Below are positions 52,957-61,612 of a stretch of 64,000 nucleotides of DNA, in pieces. Made by a program: the position numbers and the translations under genes. Below the pieces are notes generated by a model. The model worked only from the letters and a program-made list of their open reading frames with translations. It did not search any database and was not told the origin of the DNA. This DNA comes from an uncultured Clostridia bacterium (lineage in GTDB: Bacteria; Bacillota; Clostridia; Christensenellales; HGM11417): NCBI GenBank assembly GCA_944332455.1, contig CALVJY010000002.1, forward strand, positions 1 through 64,000. Direction: 5' to 3'. How positions within the stretch are numbered: the first letter of the stretch is position 1; each line of letters opens with the position of its first letter.

Positions 52957-53196
52957 CAACGATCTAAGGCACCCCCGCCCAAAGACCGCCTACGGTTTTG
53001 AACGCCTTGCTCGCATCTTTTCCGCCACTTGGCCCAAAATCTCCTTGAAATACGTTCAGTATTCCTGCGTCGATTTTGGACGAATTGACGAAAAATCTGA
53101 CTGCGCAATCCGCACACAATCTTCGTGCGGTGCTGCCCTGAATCTTAAAAAAACCGTCCCTCCGGCGGGAGGGAGCGGTCGAGGAGAGCTGTTTTT
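52957..53196 (+). ncRNA. Structured glyS leader
   Basis: It holds a long imperfect hairpin at 53007-53108. The tip is AATAC/GTATT, and the arms include CCAAAATC/GATTTTGG and TTGCTCGCA/TGCGCAA. A second hairpin CCGCAC/GTGCGG lies at 53110-53130. A third, CCGTCCCTCC/GGGAGGGAGCGG (53153-53179), abuts the ribosome site GAGGAGAG. The T-box core (TGGNACCGCG) expected for a glycine T-box was not found. A regulatory RNA or a mobile hairpin element are both possible. Confidence 0.6.
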
Positions 53197-54582
53197 ATGA
53201 GCGAAAAGACACTGGAAAAGATCCGCAACCACTGCGACACCCGGGGCTTCATCTTCCCCGGTTCCGAGATCTACGGGGGCCTGGCCAACACCTGGGACTA
53301 CGGCCCCTTGGGCGTGGAGCTGAAGAACAACGTCAAAAGGGCCTGGTGGAAAAAGTTTGTGCAGGAATCCCCCACCAACGTGGGCGTGGACTGCGCCATT
53401 TTGATGAACACCAACGTCTGGGTGGCCTCCGGGCACGTGGGCGGCTTTTCGGATCCCCTGATGGACTGCAAGAGCTGCAAGGCCCGGCACCGCGCCGACC
53501 AGCTGATCGAGGGATACTTTGCCAAGCACCACTCCTCCGAGAGCCCGGCCGGCTGGACCAACGAGCAGATGGAGGCCTTCATCGCCGAGCACAAGATCCC
53601 CTGTCCGGTCTGCGGGAAGTCCGACTTTACCCCCATCCGAAAATTCAACCTGATGTTCAAGACCTTCCAGGGGGTGACCGAGGACTCCGCCGCCACCGTC
53701 TACCTCCGCCCGGAGACCGCGCAGGGCATCTTTGTCAACTTCAAGAACATTCAGCGCTCCACCCGCAAAAAAGTTCCCTTCGGGGTCTGCCAGATCGGCA
53801 AGTCCTTCCGCAACGAGATCACCCCCGGCAACTTTACCTTCCGCACCCGGGAGTTCGAGCAGATGGAGCTGGAATTTTTCTGCAAGCCGGGGACCGAGCT
53901 GGAATGGTTCGACTACTGGAAAAATTTCTGCCACGGCTGGCTGCTGGAGCTGGGCCTTTCGGACGAGCACCTGAAACTGCGCGACCACGCCAAGGAGGAG
54001 CTGGCCCACTACTCCAACGCCACCACGGACTTTGAGTACCTGTTCCCCTTCGGCTGGGGCGAGCTGTGGGGGGTGGCCTCCCGCACCGACTTCGACCTGA
54101 AGGCCCACCAGAACCAGTCCGGGGAAAGCATGGAGTACCTGGATCCCGAGACCAACACCCGCTACATCCCCTACGTCATCGAGCCCTCCCTGGGCGCCGA
54201 CCGGGTGACCCTGGCCTTTTTGTGCGAGGCCTACGACGAGGAGACGCTGGAGGGCGGCGACGTCCGCATCGTGCTCCGCCTGCACCCTGCCCTGGCCCCC
54301 TACAAGGCCGCCGTGCTTCCTCTGCAGAAAAAGCTGAACGAGGGCGCCGAGGCGCTGTATCAAAAGCTGTCCAAGCGCTTTATGGTCACCTTCGACGACG
54401 CCGGCTCCATCGGCAAGCGCTACCGCCGGCAGGACGAGATCGGCACCCCGTTTTGCATCACCTACGACTTCGAATCCGCCGAAAACAACACCGTCACCGT
54501 CCGCGACCGTGACACCATGGCCCAGATCCGCCTCTCTGTCGACGAGCTGGAAAACTACCTGGCCGAAAAGCTGGCCTACTGA
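53197..54582 (+). CDS. glyS: Glycyl-tRNA synthetase (alpha2 type)
   Basis: 461 residues, the single-chain dimeric class II type. [20 protein letters not shown] opens the catalytic domain. [20 protein letters not shown] (motif 2 region) and [14 protein letters not shown] (motif 3) follow, and the anticodon-binding domain begins near residue 360. Zinc-like CPVCGKSD insertion present. Charges tRNA-Gly. Own promoter and structured leader. Confidence 0.97.
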   Translation: MSEKTLEKIRNHCDTRGFIFPGSEIYGGLANTWDYGPLGVELKNNVKRAWWKKFVQESPTNVGVDCAILMNTNVWVASGHVGGFSDPLMDCKSCKARHRADQLIEGYFAKHHSSESPAGWTNEQMEAFIAEHKIPCPVCGKSDFTPIRKFNLMFKTFQGVTEDSAATVYLRPETAQGIFVNFKNIQRSTRKKVPFGVCQIGKSFRNEITPGNFTFRTREFEQMELEFFCKPGTELEWFDYWKNFCHGWLLELGLSDEHLKLRDHAKEELAHYSNATTDFEYLFPFGWGELWGVASRTDFDLKAHQNQSGESMEYLDPETNTRYIPYVIEPSLGADRVTLAFLCEAYDEETLEGGDVRIVLRLHPALAPYKAAVLPLQKKLNEGAEALYQKLSKRFMVTFDDAGSIGKRYRRQDEIGTPFCITYDFESAENNTVTVRDRDTMAQIRLSVDELENYLAEKLAY

Positions 54583-54671
54583 AAATCAGCCCCCAAAAGG
54601 TCAGGTAAACTTTTGCAGAAGATCTGCTCTTACATCCTTCGGGAAGGCCTGATGTCTGCCTTTCCCCTGCG

Positions 54672-54716
54672 ATCAACAGCGGCGCTGTCCGTCCGGACAG
54701 CGCCGCTGTTTTGTTC
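54672..54716 (+). terminator. Terminator of glyS
   Basis: Perfect 16-bp stem AACAGCGGCGCTGTCC / GGACAGCGCCGCTGTT with GTCC loop, followed by TTGTTCCTTTTT. Confidence 0.9.
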
Positions 54717-54844
54717 CTTTTTAATCCCTTTTTAATCCTTTCAGTACCCGGAAAACCTGTCCGGGAACGGCTTTCAGGCCCCCGGGACGTAAAGCGGCCG
54801 AGGCCTTGCCTCGCGCCGGTCCCGGTTGCAGTGCCCGTTCCGCT

Positions 54845-54920
54845 TGCAGGCAAGCGACAACAGCAGCACCTTCACAGAGCCATGAAAGAGCATGCTCAGC
54901 GGGCACCTTGACCGCTCATA
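54845..54920 (-). pseudogene. CPBP gene fragment
   Basis: About 75 bases closely match 55085-55160 of the CPBP protease gene (GCCATGAAAGAGCATGC and CACCTTGACCGCTCATACAG). It is a short, broken duplicate just past the gene's 3' end, with no ORF of its own. Confidence 0.7.
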
Positions 54921-54960
54921 CAGGGGATGGCCTCCGGGAAAAACTTTGACCGCGGATCGC

Positions 54961-55722
54961 TCACGGCTCTCCCGTCCCCGGCTCCCGGGCCTCCCGGGTC
55001 CTTCTGCCGGCCCACCAGAGCACGATCGCCGCAGCCGTCGTCAGCAGGATCCCGGCGATCAGGATCCCATTCAGCTTTAGGACAAACGACGACAGCAGCA
55101 CGTTCACAAAGCCGTGAAAGAGCATGCACAGCGGCAGACACCTTGACCGCTCATACAGGCTCCCCAGCCAGAAGCAGAGAAAGATCCCCAGCGTCGCCTG
55201 GACCCAAAAGGGCATGGACTGATTGGGATGCCCCTCGATGAACCAGAGCGGCAGATGCCACAGCGCCCATATTCCCCCGCACACCAGCGCCGCGAGCGGA
55301 AAAGAGATCTTCTTCGACAGGGCGGGCTGCAGGATCCCCCGCCAGCCCAGTTCCTCTTCGCCTCCGTAAAGGAAGGTGGAGCCCAGCAAATTGAGGAAAA
55401 AATTGAGCGCCGTCATCTGCGGATTCCATTCCATGGAAGACAGGCCGACCGTGCCGGTGACCAGGGCGGCAAACAGCAGAAAGACCCACACCCCGCCTCT
55501 TTGATACGAAAACAGGAAATTTTTCAGCGCGCGCAGAAAAGGTCTGCCGCCCATACAGCACAGCGCGGCGATGGCGGGCCCGAAATTGCCGATCAGGTAA
55601 AGAACGCTCGGCAGCAGGTCCCCGTAGACCAGATCGGTGAACGCGACCAGGGCGGCCACCCCCCACCAGCACGCATAGGTGATGGCGAACGTGAGGAGAA
55701 GATATTTTGCAATCGCCTTCAT
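54961..55722 (-). CDS. CPBP intramembrane metalloprotease
   Basis: 253 residues, about seven or eight membrane helices. GGEEELGWRGILQPALSKKI gives the EExxxR-type motif 1, GIWALWHLPLWF motif 2 and FHGFVNVLL motif 3 of the CAAX-like (Abi) protease family. Members process peptides or serve in bacteriocin self-immunity; neither can be assigned. AGAGGC precedes the ATG at 55722. Confidence 0.93.
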   Translation of the reverse strand: MKAIAKYLLLTFAITYACWWGVAALVAFTDLVYGDLLPSVLYLIGNFGPAIAALCCMGGRPFLRALKNFLFSYQRGGVWVFLLFAALVTGTVGLSSMEWNPQMTALNFFLNLLGSTFLYGGEEELGWRGILQPALSKKISFPLAALVCGGIWALWHLPLWFIEGHPNQSMPFWVQATLGIFLCFWLGSLYERSRCLPLCMLFHGFVNVLLSSFVLKLNGILIAGILLTTAAAIVLWWAGRRTREAREPGTGEP

Positions 55723-55806
55723 TTTTCAGCCTCTTTCATGTCGTTCCTGAATATTATAGCACAGCCAGAGGTAAAAGTCATCCGTTTCTCCGATTCCGAT
55801 CCGTTC

Positions 55807-55861
55807 CACGCCGGGCAGGGGAAATTGAAAAGTCCCTTGTCTGAATAGACACGGGACCCAT
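55807..55861. repeat. Hairpin repeat, copy 1
   Basis: GCCGGGCAGGGGAAATTGAA followed by GTCCCTTGTCT / AGACACGGGAC. Copy 2 is at 56080-56134. On the minus strand the stem is followed by TTTTCAATTT, terminator-like. The ~220 bases between are GC-rich with no gene. Confidence 0.7.
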
Positions 55862-56079
55862 TCGGCGGCCTCGGCCGCACCCCGCCGGAAAGATCGTCGG
55901 AGCTTTTCGGCGGAAAGGAGCCGCAGGCGGGAAAGCCTGAGCCGGGAACCTCTTCCCGGCTCTGCGACCTGAGCCTTGCGGCGACGCGACCCCTGCGAGG
56001 CTCGTAAGGAGCCGGCATCCTGCCGGCGACGGAATAGCGATCGCTGGACGCGGCAGCGGCCCGATCGCGTCACGTAAGT

Positions 56080-56134
56080 TCAACGCCGAGCAGGGGAAAC
56101 TTAAAAGTCCCGTGTCTGCATAGACACGGGACCT
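56080..56134. repeat. Hairpin repeat, copy 2
   Basis: GCCGAGCAGGGGAAACTTAA followed by GTCCCGTGTCT / AGACACGGGAC stem. Same arrangement as copy 1. No gene is supported in 55723-56432. Confidence 0.7.
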
Positions 56135-56254
56135 GATGTGAAGGGGCGATAAAAAAGATATTTTCGCCACTTTTAGTTTGGGTTTGAACTGACGCATATT
56201 TGCTTTAAAATAAATTGCTTTTCGACCGTAAGAAGAAAAGCTACATCAGCACCT

Positions 56255-56345
56255 TTTCACTATTCACTATTACTTATTACTTCCGCCAAAAATCGACAAG
56301 GAATTAGTGAAAAGTGAAGAGTGAAGAGTGAAGAGTGAAAAAGTA
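56255..56345. repeat. AGTGAAGAGTGAAGA tandem repeat with inverted partner
   Basis: GTGAAGA is repeated about three times at 56314-56343; an inverted counterpart (TTCACTATTCACTATTACTT) lies at about 56257-56280. AT-rich, non-coding; could form a long stem. Confidence 0.65.
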
Positions 56346-56432
56346 AAATCGACAAGCTTCTGTCGAAACTTATCGATTTTTGGCTAATAACCCAAATTTT
56401 GATACAAAATTTAAGCATTCCAAAACTATATA

Positions 56433-57584
56433 TTATATTTTGACTTTGATGAATCGAACGGGGGGATTTTCATTTCCCCAAATAACTGTATATATATTAT
56501 TTTGGTAAACCTTGATTCTTCCCACGACCTCACCATCCACCGGGAGCTTTTGTAATACATTTCCGCTTGCAATATCAACTTGATAAATCATCTTTTCAAA
56601 ATCACCCAAAATAACCGTTTCACCGCAAAAGTCAAAATAAGCGCAACCGTTCTTTAAGAACATCGACCATTTTTCTTTCCCGCTTTGTGCATCAAGATTG
56701 ACGAAATAACCGTCTCTGCCTGCTGTGCCATACATCAAACAACGTTTTATAAACAAAGGATCTGTATAGATCCAGGGAGTGGTCTTAACACAATACGTTT
56801 CCTCGCCGGTATCTATATCCAAGCAAACCAGTTCCGTATCGTTTTTTACCCAATACACAAGATTATCTTGCCGATATATTTTACATCTCAGAAGCGGACC
56901 TTCAAATGAACGTTTGCTTTTCCAAAGAACTTTTTTATCTGTTGTATCATATTTTAAAATTCCCGCATTCGACCAGTTTGTGAATCCGATCAATAAAGTC
57001 CGTTCATCCAATCTGATAGGCATAAAAAGTTTATCGATGCGGGATATTTTTATTTGATCTTTGATCACTCCGCTGACAATATCAATAATCAGCAGTTGAT
57101 CGTTGCCGTAGCATGAGACCGCATTTTGAAATAAGCAAATATCTCCGGCTTGATACGGTTTTGTATTTAAAATATGATGCTTCCATTCAAGATTTTGCAA
57201 ATCCAAATTCAAGCACCATAAGGATGATCTGTCAGCGAAAATAAAATAATGGTCTTTTAATATATATGAGTTTATATGGTCGTCAATCCGAACTTGATCA
57301 AATTTGGAAAGCCTTTCGTTTTCATAGACCCAAAGCTCCCCCGTATAAATAATGATCTTGTCTCGATACTCCGCAAAAAAGCACTTTGAAGAAATAACCG
57401 ACTGTCCTGCGCATTCGATTCTGAATTTTTCTGTTCCCGTCTCCGTGTCTATAACATATAAAACGGCTTCAGGATGGCAACTTATAAAATACAGGTTGTT
57501 ATCCTTGATCAAGATGGGCGATTCATAGTGATAATCTTGACTTTTTTCGTCCGTAGGCAAATCAAACATCCACTCGATCTTCAT
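56433..57584 (-). CDS. PQQ-type beta-propeller protein
   Basis: 383 residues from ATG at 57584 with CGGAGGAACT. About seven repeats of the type LYVIDTETGTEKFRIE, LVCLDIDTGEETYCVK and YFVNLDAQSGKEKWSMFL form a PQQ-like/BamB-like propeller. No signal peptide, so it is probably cytoplasmic. Strongly AT-rich compared with its neighbours and alone beside a tRNA cluster, in composition like the immunity island; it may be a transferred immunity or defence gene. This is inference. Confidence 0.85.
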   Translation of the reverse strand: MKIEWMFDLPTDEKSQDYHYESPILIKDNNLYFISCHPEAVLYVIDTETGTEKFRIECAGQSVISSKCFFAEYRDKIIIYTGELWVYENERLSKFDQVRIDDHINSYILKDHYFIFADRSSLWCLNLDLQNLEWKHHILNTKPYQAGDICLFQNAVSCYGNDQLLIIDIVSGVIKDQIKISRIDKLFMPIRLDERTLLIGFTNWSNAGILKYDTTDKKVLWKSKRSFEGPLLRCKIYRQDNLVYWVKNDTELVCLDIDTGEETYCVKTTPWIYTDPLFIKRCLMYGTAGRDGYFVNLDAQSGKEKWSMFLKNGCAYFDFCGETVILGDFEKMIYQVDIASGNVLQKLPVDGEVVGRIKVYQNNIYTVIWGNENPPVRFIKVKI

Positions 57585-57617
57585 AGTTCCTCCGTTTTTT
57601 GCAGTAGCATTGCATAC

Positions 57618-57646
57618 ATTATACCACAATAAAACATAAACCGCAA
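57618..57646 (-). promoter_or_regulatory. Promoter of the propeller gene
   Basis: TTGCGG (57646-57641), 17-base spacer, TATAAT (57623-57618), about 30 bases before the ATG. Confidence 0.65.
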
Positions 57647-57649
57647 TCC

Positions 57650-57889
57650 CTTTGTATCGGAATTGCGGTTGGATTTTTATTTGAACTCTACTCCTGCGCG
57701 AGCCAAACGCTGCTTGCGTTTGCACTTCGTGCTTTGTTGCGGCGTGGCGCAACGCTCGCGGGAGCAACATTGCTTGCCTCGCTGACAAGCGAGCTTGTCG
57801 ACTCGGCTTCGCTACGTTATCTGCGCCGACGCACGCTTTGCGTGCTGCGGTGCATGAGGGGCAAAATCTCTCCTGCTCTCGCCGAAAAG
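57650..57889. other. Hairpin-rich spacer
   Basis: No gene supported. Contains several small palindromes (AAACGCTGCTTGCGTTT, CTCGCTGACAAGCGAG, GCACGCTTTGCGTGC), similar in style but not in sequence to family A elements. Confidence 0.5.
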
Positions 57890-57926
57890 AAAAATAAGGA
57901 ATGCCCGAAAGGACATTCCTTATTTT
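57889..57926 (-). terminator. Terminator of the tRNA operon
   Basis: AAAATAAGGAATG / CATTCCTTATTTT stem with T-rich tail on the minus strand, directly after the CCA of tRNA-Glu. Confidence 0.88.
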
Positions 57927-58001
57927 TGGTGACCCCTGCGAGGCTCGAACTCGCGTTACCGCCGTGAAAGGGCGATGTCTTGACCACTTGACCAAGGGGC
58001 C
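57927..58001 (-). tRNA. tRNA-Glu (TTC)
   Basis: Cloverleaf on the minus strand starting GGCCCCTTGGTCAAGTGG. The anticodon loop is CTTTCAC (TTC), the T arm has GAGTTCGAGCCTC, and CCA is encoded. Third of three tRNAs in one unit. Confidence 0.95.
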
Positions 58002-58005
58002 GGGG

Positions 58006-58082
58006 TGGTAGCGGCGGTGGGACTCGAACCTACGACCTATCGGGTATGAACCGATCGCTCTAACCAACTAAGCTACGCCGCC
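58006..58082 (-). tRNA. tRNA-Met (CAT, elongator)
   Basis: Minus strand, starts GGCGGCGTAGCTTAGTTGG. The anticodon loop is TTCATAC (CAT), CCA is encoded. A normally paired 5' end and the D arm GCTTAGTTGGTTAGAGC fit elongator Met rather than initiator. Confidence 0.93.
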
Positions 58083-58142
58083 ACGAAAAAAACCCTTTTT
58101 TAAGTGTAGCCGCCCCTTTGAAAAGGGACAGCTACCGAAAAA

Positions 58143-58220
<78 letters not shown>

Positions 58221-58267
58221 GCAATGTCGTCTTGCCGACGATGTGGCTTTTTTATCAAAGCCTTATT

Positions 58268-58296
58268 ATTATATCTGATTTCGGCGCCGATGTCAA
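58268..58296 (-). promoter_or_regulatory. Consensus promoter of the tRNA operon
   Basis: TTGACA (58296-58291), 17-base spacer, TATAAT (58273-58268), fully consensus. Confidence 0.9.
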
Positions 58297-58500
58297 ATGT
58301 TTTGAGGGTGTTTTTCGGGATATCTTTTCCGCTCGGACCTCCGGCCGTAAAATGGGGCCGGAAACGGGGCTTTTTCTCCTCCCCCGTCCGGCCTTCTGCC
58401 CCGTACCCGGACTGCCGAAGTTTTCTGTCCCCTGCTTTTTTCTTTATTATCCCCCGTTTTTGTGGTATAATAGTAATAACATTCCCCCCGGAGGCCTGTT

Positions 58501-59061
58501 ATGGATTTTTATCAAGCCGTCGAGACCCGGCAGAGCTGCCGCGCCTATGCCGACCGGCCGGTGGAGAAAGAGGCCGTGCTGCGGATTTTGCGGGCGGCCA
58601 GGCTTTCGCCCTCGGCCTGCAATTCCCAGCCCTGGACCTTTGTGGTCGCCGACGACCCGGCGCTCTGCGCCAAAGTGTCGGACTGCCTGCAGAGCGGGCG
58701 GCTGGGCATCAACCGCTGGACCGGACAGGTGCCCTGCTTCATCGTGCTGGTCAGCGAGAAAAAGGAGCGGACCGGCCGGGCGGCCGAGATCCTGCAAGCG
58801 CACGATTTTACCCAGGTGGACGCCGGCATCGCCGTGCAGACCCTGGCGCTGGCGGCCGCCGCCGAGGGGCTGGGGTCCTGCATTGTGGGCTGGATCGACC
58901 GGCCCGCCCTGCGCAAAGTCCTGGACATTCCCGAGGGCAAGGAGGTCCCCGTCATTCTGGCGCTGGGCTACCCTGCCGACCCGGCCGTCCTGCCCAAGAA
59001 AAGGAGAGAGGAAGCCGACCTTTTCCGCTTCGGCTCCTATTCGGCGGGAGAAGGCCGCTGA
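58501..59061 (+). CDS. Nitroreductase-family flavoprotein
   Basis: 186 residues with CCCGGAGG eleven bases upstream. MDFYQAVETRQSCRAYADRP is the conserved FMN-binding start; SPSACNSQPWTFVV and GLGSCIVGWIDRPALRKVLD follow. Such enzymes reduce nitro-aromatics or quinones with NAD(P)H; the true substrate is not visible. Monocistronic. Confidence 0.92.
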   Translation: MDFYQAVETRQSCRAYADRPVEKEAVLRILRAARLSPSACNSQPWTFVVADDPALCAKVSDCLQSGRLGINRWTGQVPCFIVLVSEKKERTGRAAEILQAHDFTQVDAGIAVQTLALAAAAEGLGSCIVGWIDRPALRKVLDIPEGKEVPVILALGYPADPAVLPKKRREEADLFRFGSYSAGEGR

Positions 59062-59240
59062 ACGTCGCCGGGCGCCTTGTTGCCTTCCCCAAAAGCGGCC
59101 AGGCTGTGTCATGAGCGCCCCGCGTCATGCCCATTCCCCTTTCCCGGTCGGCGGTCCCTTTTGATCGGGCCGGCCGGCGGGCCCTCTTTTGATCGGGGTC
59201 TGCGCTTTTTAAAAGCGGTCCGCAGGAGGGACTTTTTCGC

Positions 59241-59410
59241 CCCGTCCGAAGCCCCGGTAAGTTTCGGCGGCCCTTCCTTCCCTCCCGTCCGAAGCTCCGG
59301 CAGTTTCGGCGGCCTTTCCTTCCCTCCTGCCCGAGGCTCCGGCAGGTTTCGGCGGCCTTTCCTTCCCTGCCCGAGACTCCGGCAGGTTTCGGCGGCCTTT
59401 CCCCTGCCCG
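59241..59410 (+). repeat. 43-bp tandem repeat, four copies
   Basis: Units of the form CCGAAGCTCCGGCAGTTTCG plus GCGGCCTTTCCTTCCCT, each with a small internal palindrome. They lie directly upstream of the PHP gene, ~50 bases before its ATG. The rest of 59062-59460 has no gene. Confidence 0.85.
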
Positions 59411-59460
59411 CGCCGCCGGGCGGCCGCATTTTTCTTTTTTCATTTTTCCAAGGAGTTCCC

Positions 59461-60267
59461 ATGATCCCGGCTGATCTGCACAATCACACCGCTTTTTCCC
59501 CGGACAGCGAGGCGCCGCTTTCGGCCATGGCCGCCCGGGCCGAGGAACTTGGCTTCCGGTACTTCGGCGTCACCGAGCACGTGGACCTGGACTACGAGGC
59601 CTACGGCATGGAGATCGTGCCCACCGACCTCGAGGCCTGCCGCGCCGAATTTTTCCGGCAGAAGGCCGCCTTTGCCCCCCGCCTGGAACTGCTGTTCGGG
59701 GCCGAATTCGCCTTCCACCCGGACGCCTCCCCCCGCTATGCGGCCCTGAATGAGCGCTTTCCCTTCGACTACGTCATTCAGAGCGTGCACGCGGTGGAGG
59801 GCAAGGACCCCTATTTCGCCGACTACTTCGAGGGCAGGGAAAAGGAAGGGGCCTACGGCGCCTACTTCGAGCGGGTGCTGGAGTCCCTGGATGCCCCCTA
59901 CCGCTTCGAGATCCTGGGGCACGTCGGCTACTGCCTGCGGGGGGCGCCCTATCCCGACAAGCTGACCCTCTCCCCCCGGCACCTTTCCGTGCTGGACGAG
60001 ATCTTCCGGGCCGCCGTCCGGCGGGAGATCGCGGTGGAGATCAACACCAACGTGCGGGGATGCGGCACGCTGACCCTGCCCACCCCGGAGATGCTGAGGC
60101 GCTACTTCGCCCTCGGCGGGCGGCTGATCACCTTCGGCTCGGACGCCCACCAGCCCCGCCGGGTGGGCGAAAACCGGGACTGGGCCGAACACCTGGCCAG
60201 AGAGATCGGCTTTACGGAGTGGTGCGTCTTTCAAAATCGGAAGCGCCTGCTGCTGCCCCTCGGCTGA
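59461..60267 (+). CDS. hisK: Histidinol-phosphatase-type PHP protein
   Basis: 268 residues with AAGGAGTTCCC. DLHNHTAFSPDSEAPLSAMA, GVTEHVDLDYEAYG, FGAEFAFH, VQSVHAVEG-type segment (IQSVHAVEGKDPYFADYFEG) and GSDAHQPRRVGENRDWA give the metal site and length of the HisK-type L-histidinol phosphatase. No other his genes are nearby, so the substrate remains a family-based inference. Confidence 0.85.
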   Translation: MIPADLHNHTAFSPDSEAPLSAMAARAEELGFRYFGVTEHVDLDYEAYGMEIVPTDLEACRAEFFRQKAAFAPRLELLFGAEFAFHPDASPRYAALNERFPFDYVIQSVHAVEGKDPYFADYFEGREKEGAYGAYFERVLESLDAPYRFEILGHVGYCLRGAPYPDKLTLSPRHLSVLDEIFRAAVRREIAVEINTNVRGCGTLTLPTPEMLRRYFALGGRLITFGSDAHQPRRVGENRDWAEHLAREIGFTEWCVFQNRKRLLLPLG

Positions 60268-60368
60268 GGCAGAGCCTTTCCCCCGACCGCCTCGCCGCAT
60301 CCGTTTCACTCTGTTATTTTTCGCATCCGTTTCAACCCCTTATTTTTATCGAAAAAGGAGAGATCCCG

Positions 60369-61277
60369 ATGGACCGTCATACCGACGTACTCATTCTGGG
60401 GGCCGGACCGGCCGGACTGACCGCCGCCCTCTATGCCGCCCGGGCCGGGCTTTCGGTCCGCATCCTGGAGCGGAGCATGCCGGGCGGACAGGCCGCCCTG
60501 ACCCCCGACATCGAAAACTATCCCGGCCTTTTGTCCGTGGACGGAGTGACCCTGACCCAGACCATGTTGAAGAGCGCCGAATCCGCCGGGGCCGAGCTGG
60601 TGATCGCCTCCCCGACCGACCTGTCGCTGGGCGGCTCGCCCAAGACGGTCAAGACCGAGGCCGGCACCTTTTCGGCCGACTTTGTCATACTATGTACGGG
60701 GTGTACCCCCCGGGGGCTGGGCATCGGCGAGGAGCGGTTCATCGGCCGTGGCCTGTCCTACTGCGCGGCCTGCGACGGCGCCCTGTACAAGGGCAGACGG
60801 GTGGCCGTGGTGGGCGGGGGCAACACCGCCCTGGAGGACGCCCTGTACCTTTCCAAGCTCTGCGAAAAGGTCACCCTCATCCACCGGAGGGATCGCTTCC
60901 GGGGGGCGGCGGCCCTGGCCGATCGGGTCCGGGCGGTCCCCAACATCGAGCTGCAGATGGAATCCCGGGTGATCGCGATCGAGGGTGCGGCCCGGGTGGA
61001 GGGTCTGACCGTACAGCCCGAGGGCCGGCCCGCCTTCACCCTGCCCGCGGACGGCGTCTTTCTGGCCGTGGGGCAGATCCCCGCGACGGCCGACCTGCTC
61101 GGGGTGGCGCTGGACGAGCAGGGCTATGTGCTGACCGACGGACACCTTCAGACCAATCTGCCCGGGGTGTACGCCGCCGGCGATCTCCGCCAAAAACAGC
61201 TGCGGCAGATCGTGACCGCCTGCGCGGACGGAGCCCTGGCCGCCGAGACCGTGGCCGCCCTGAAGAACGCCTATTAA
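60369..61277 (+). CDS. trxB: Thioredoxin-reductase-like flavoprotein
   Basis: 302 residues, AAAAGGAGA upstream. FAD motif GAGPAG at 11-16, redox pair C132-A-A-C135 in SYCAACDGALY, NAD(P) motif VVGGGNTALEDALYLSKLCE, and the second FAD contact GVYAAGDLR. The CAAC in place of the common CATC is a mild variant. It passes electrons to thioredoxin or to a similar partner; no thioredoxin gene is next to it. Confidence 0.92.
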   Translation: MDRHTDVLILGAGPAGLTAALYAARAGLSVRILERSMPGGQAALTPDIENYPGLLSVDGVTLTQTMLKSAESAGAELVIASPTDLSLGGSPKTVKTEAGTFSADFVILCTGCTPRGLGIGEERFIGRGLSYCAACDGALYKGRRVAVVGGGNTALEDALYLSKLCEKVTLIHRRDRFRGAAALADRVRAVPNIELQMESRVIAIEGAARVEGLTVQPEGRPAFTLPADGVFLAVGQIPATADLLGVALDEQGYVLTDGHLQTNLPGVYAAGDLRQKQLRQIVTACADGALAAETVAALKNAY

Positions 61278-61612
61278 AGCCCGCCTTTCCCCTTTCCCCC
61301 CGATCGGCCTTCCTGTTGGAAGGACTTCACCATGATCTCAAGGGGGAAGGCAGAGGTTTGGCTCTCCCGAAAGATCGGCCCCGCCGTTTGGCGAAAAGGC
61401 TGACGGACAGTCCACGAGCCCCGTGCGGTGCCGCCTTTATGCCCGAAAGATCGGCCCCGCCTTTTCAGGGGCCTTGACGCAGGCAAAAGGGCTTCACGCC
61501 CGGCCCGTGGAGGTTCCGCCGGCTGAAAAATATTTTCCGACTTTACTTTCCATACGCCCGCCAGGACGTCCGAGGCACCGAAGAGGACCAAAACAGTCAG
61601 GAGGCCCTTTTT

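Noticed and set aside
52957-53196. Glycine T-box riboswitch before glyS
   Set aside because: No AANNTGGNACCGCG-like core found; kept only as an unassigned structured leader.
60692-61477. 261-codon plus-strand ORF overlapping trxB
   Set aside because: Out-of-frame reading of trxB with an Arg/Gly-rich sequence and no start signals.
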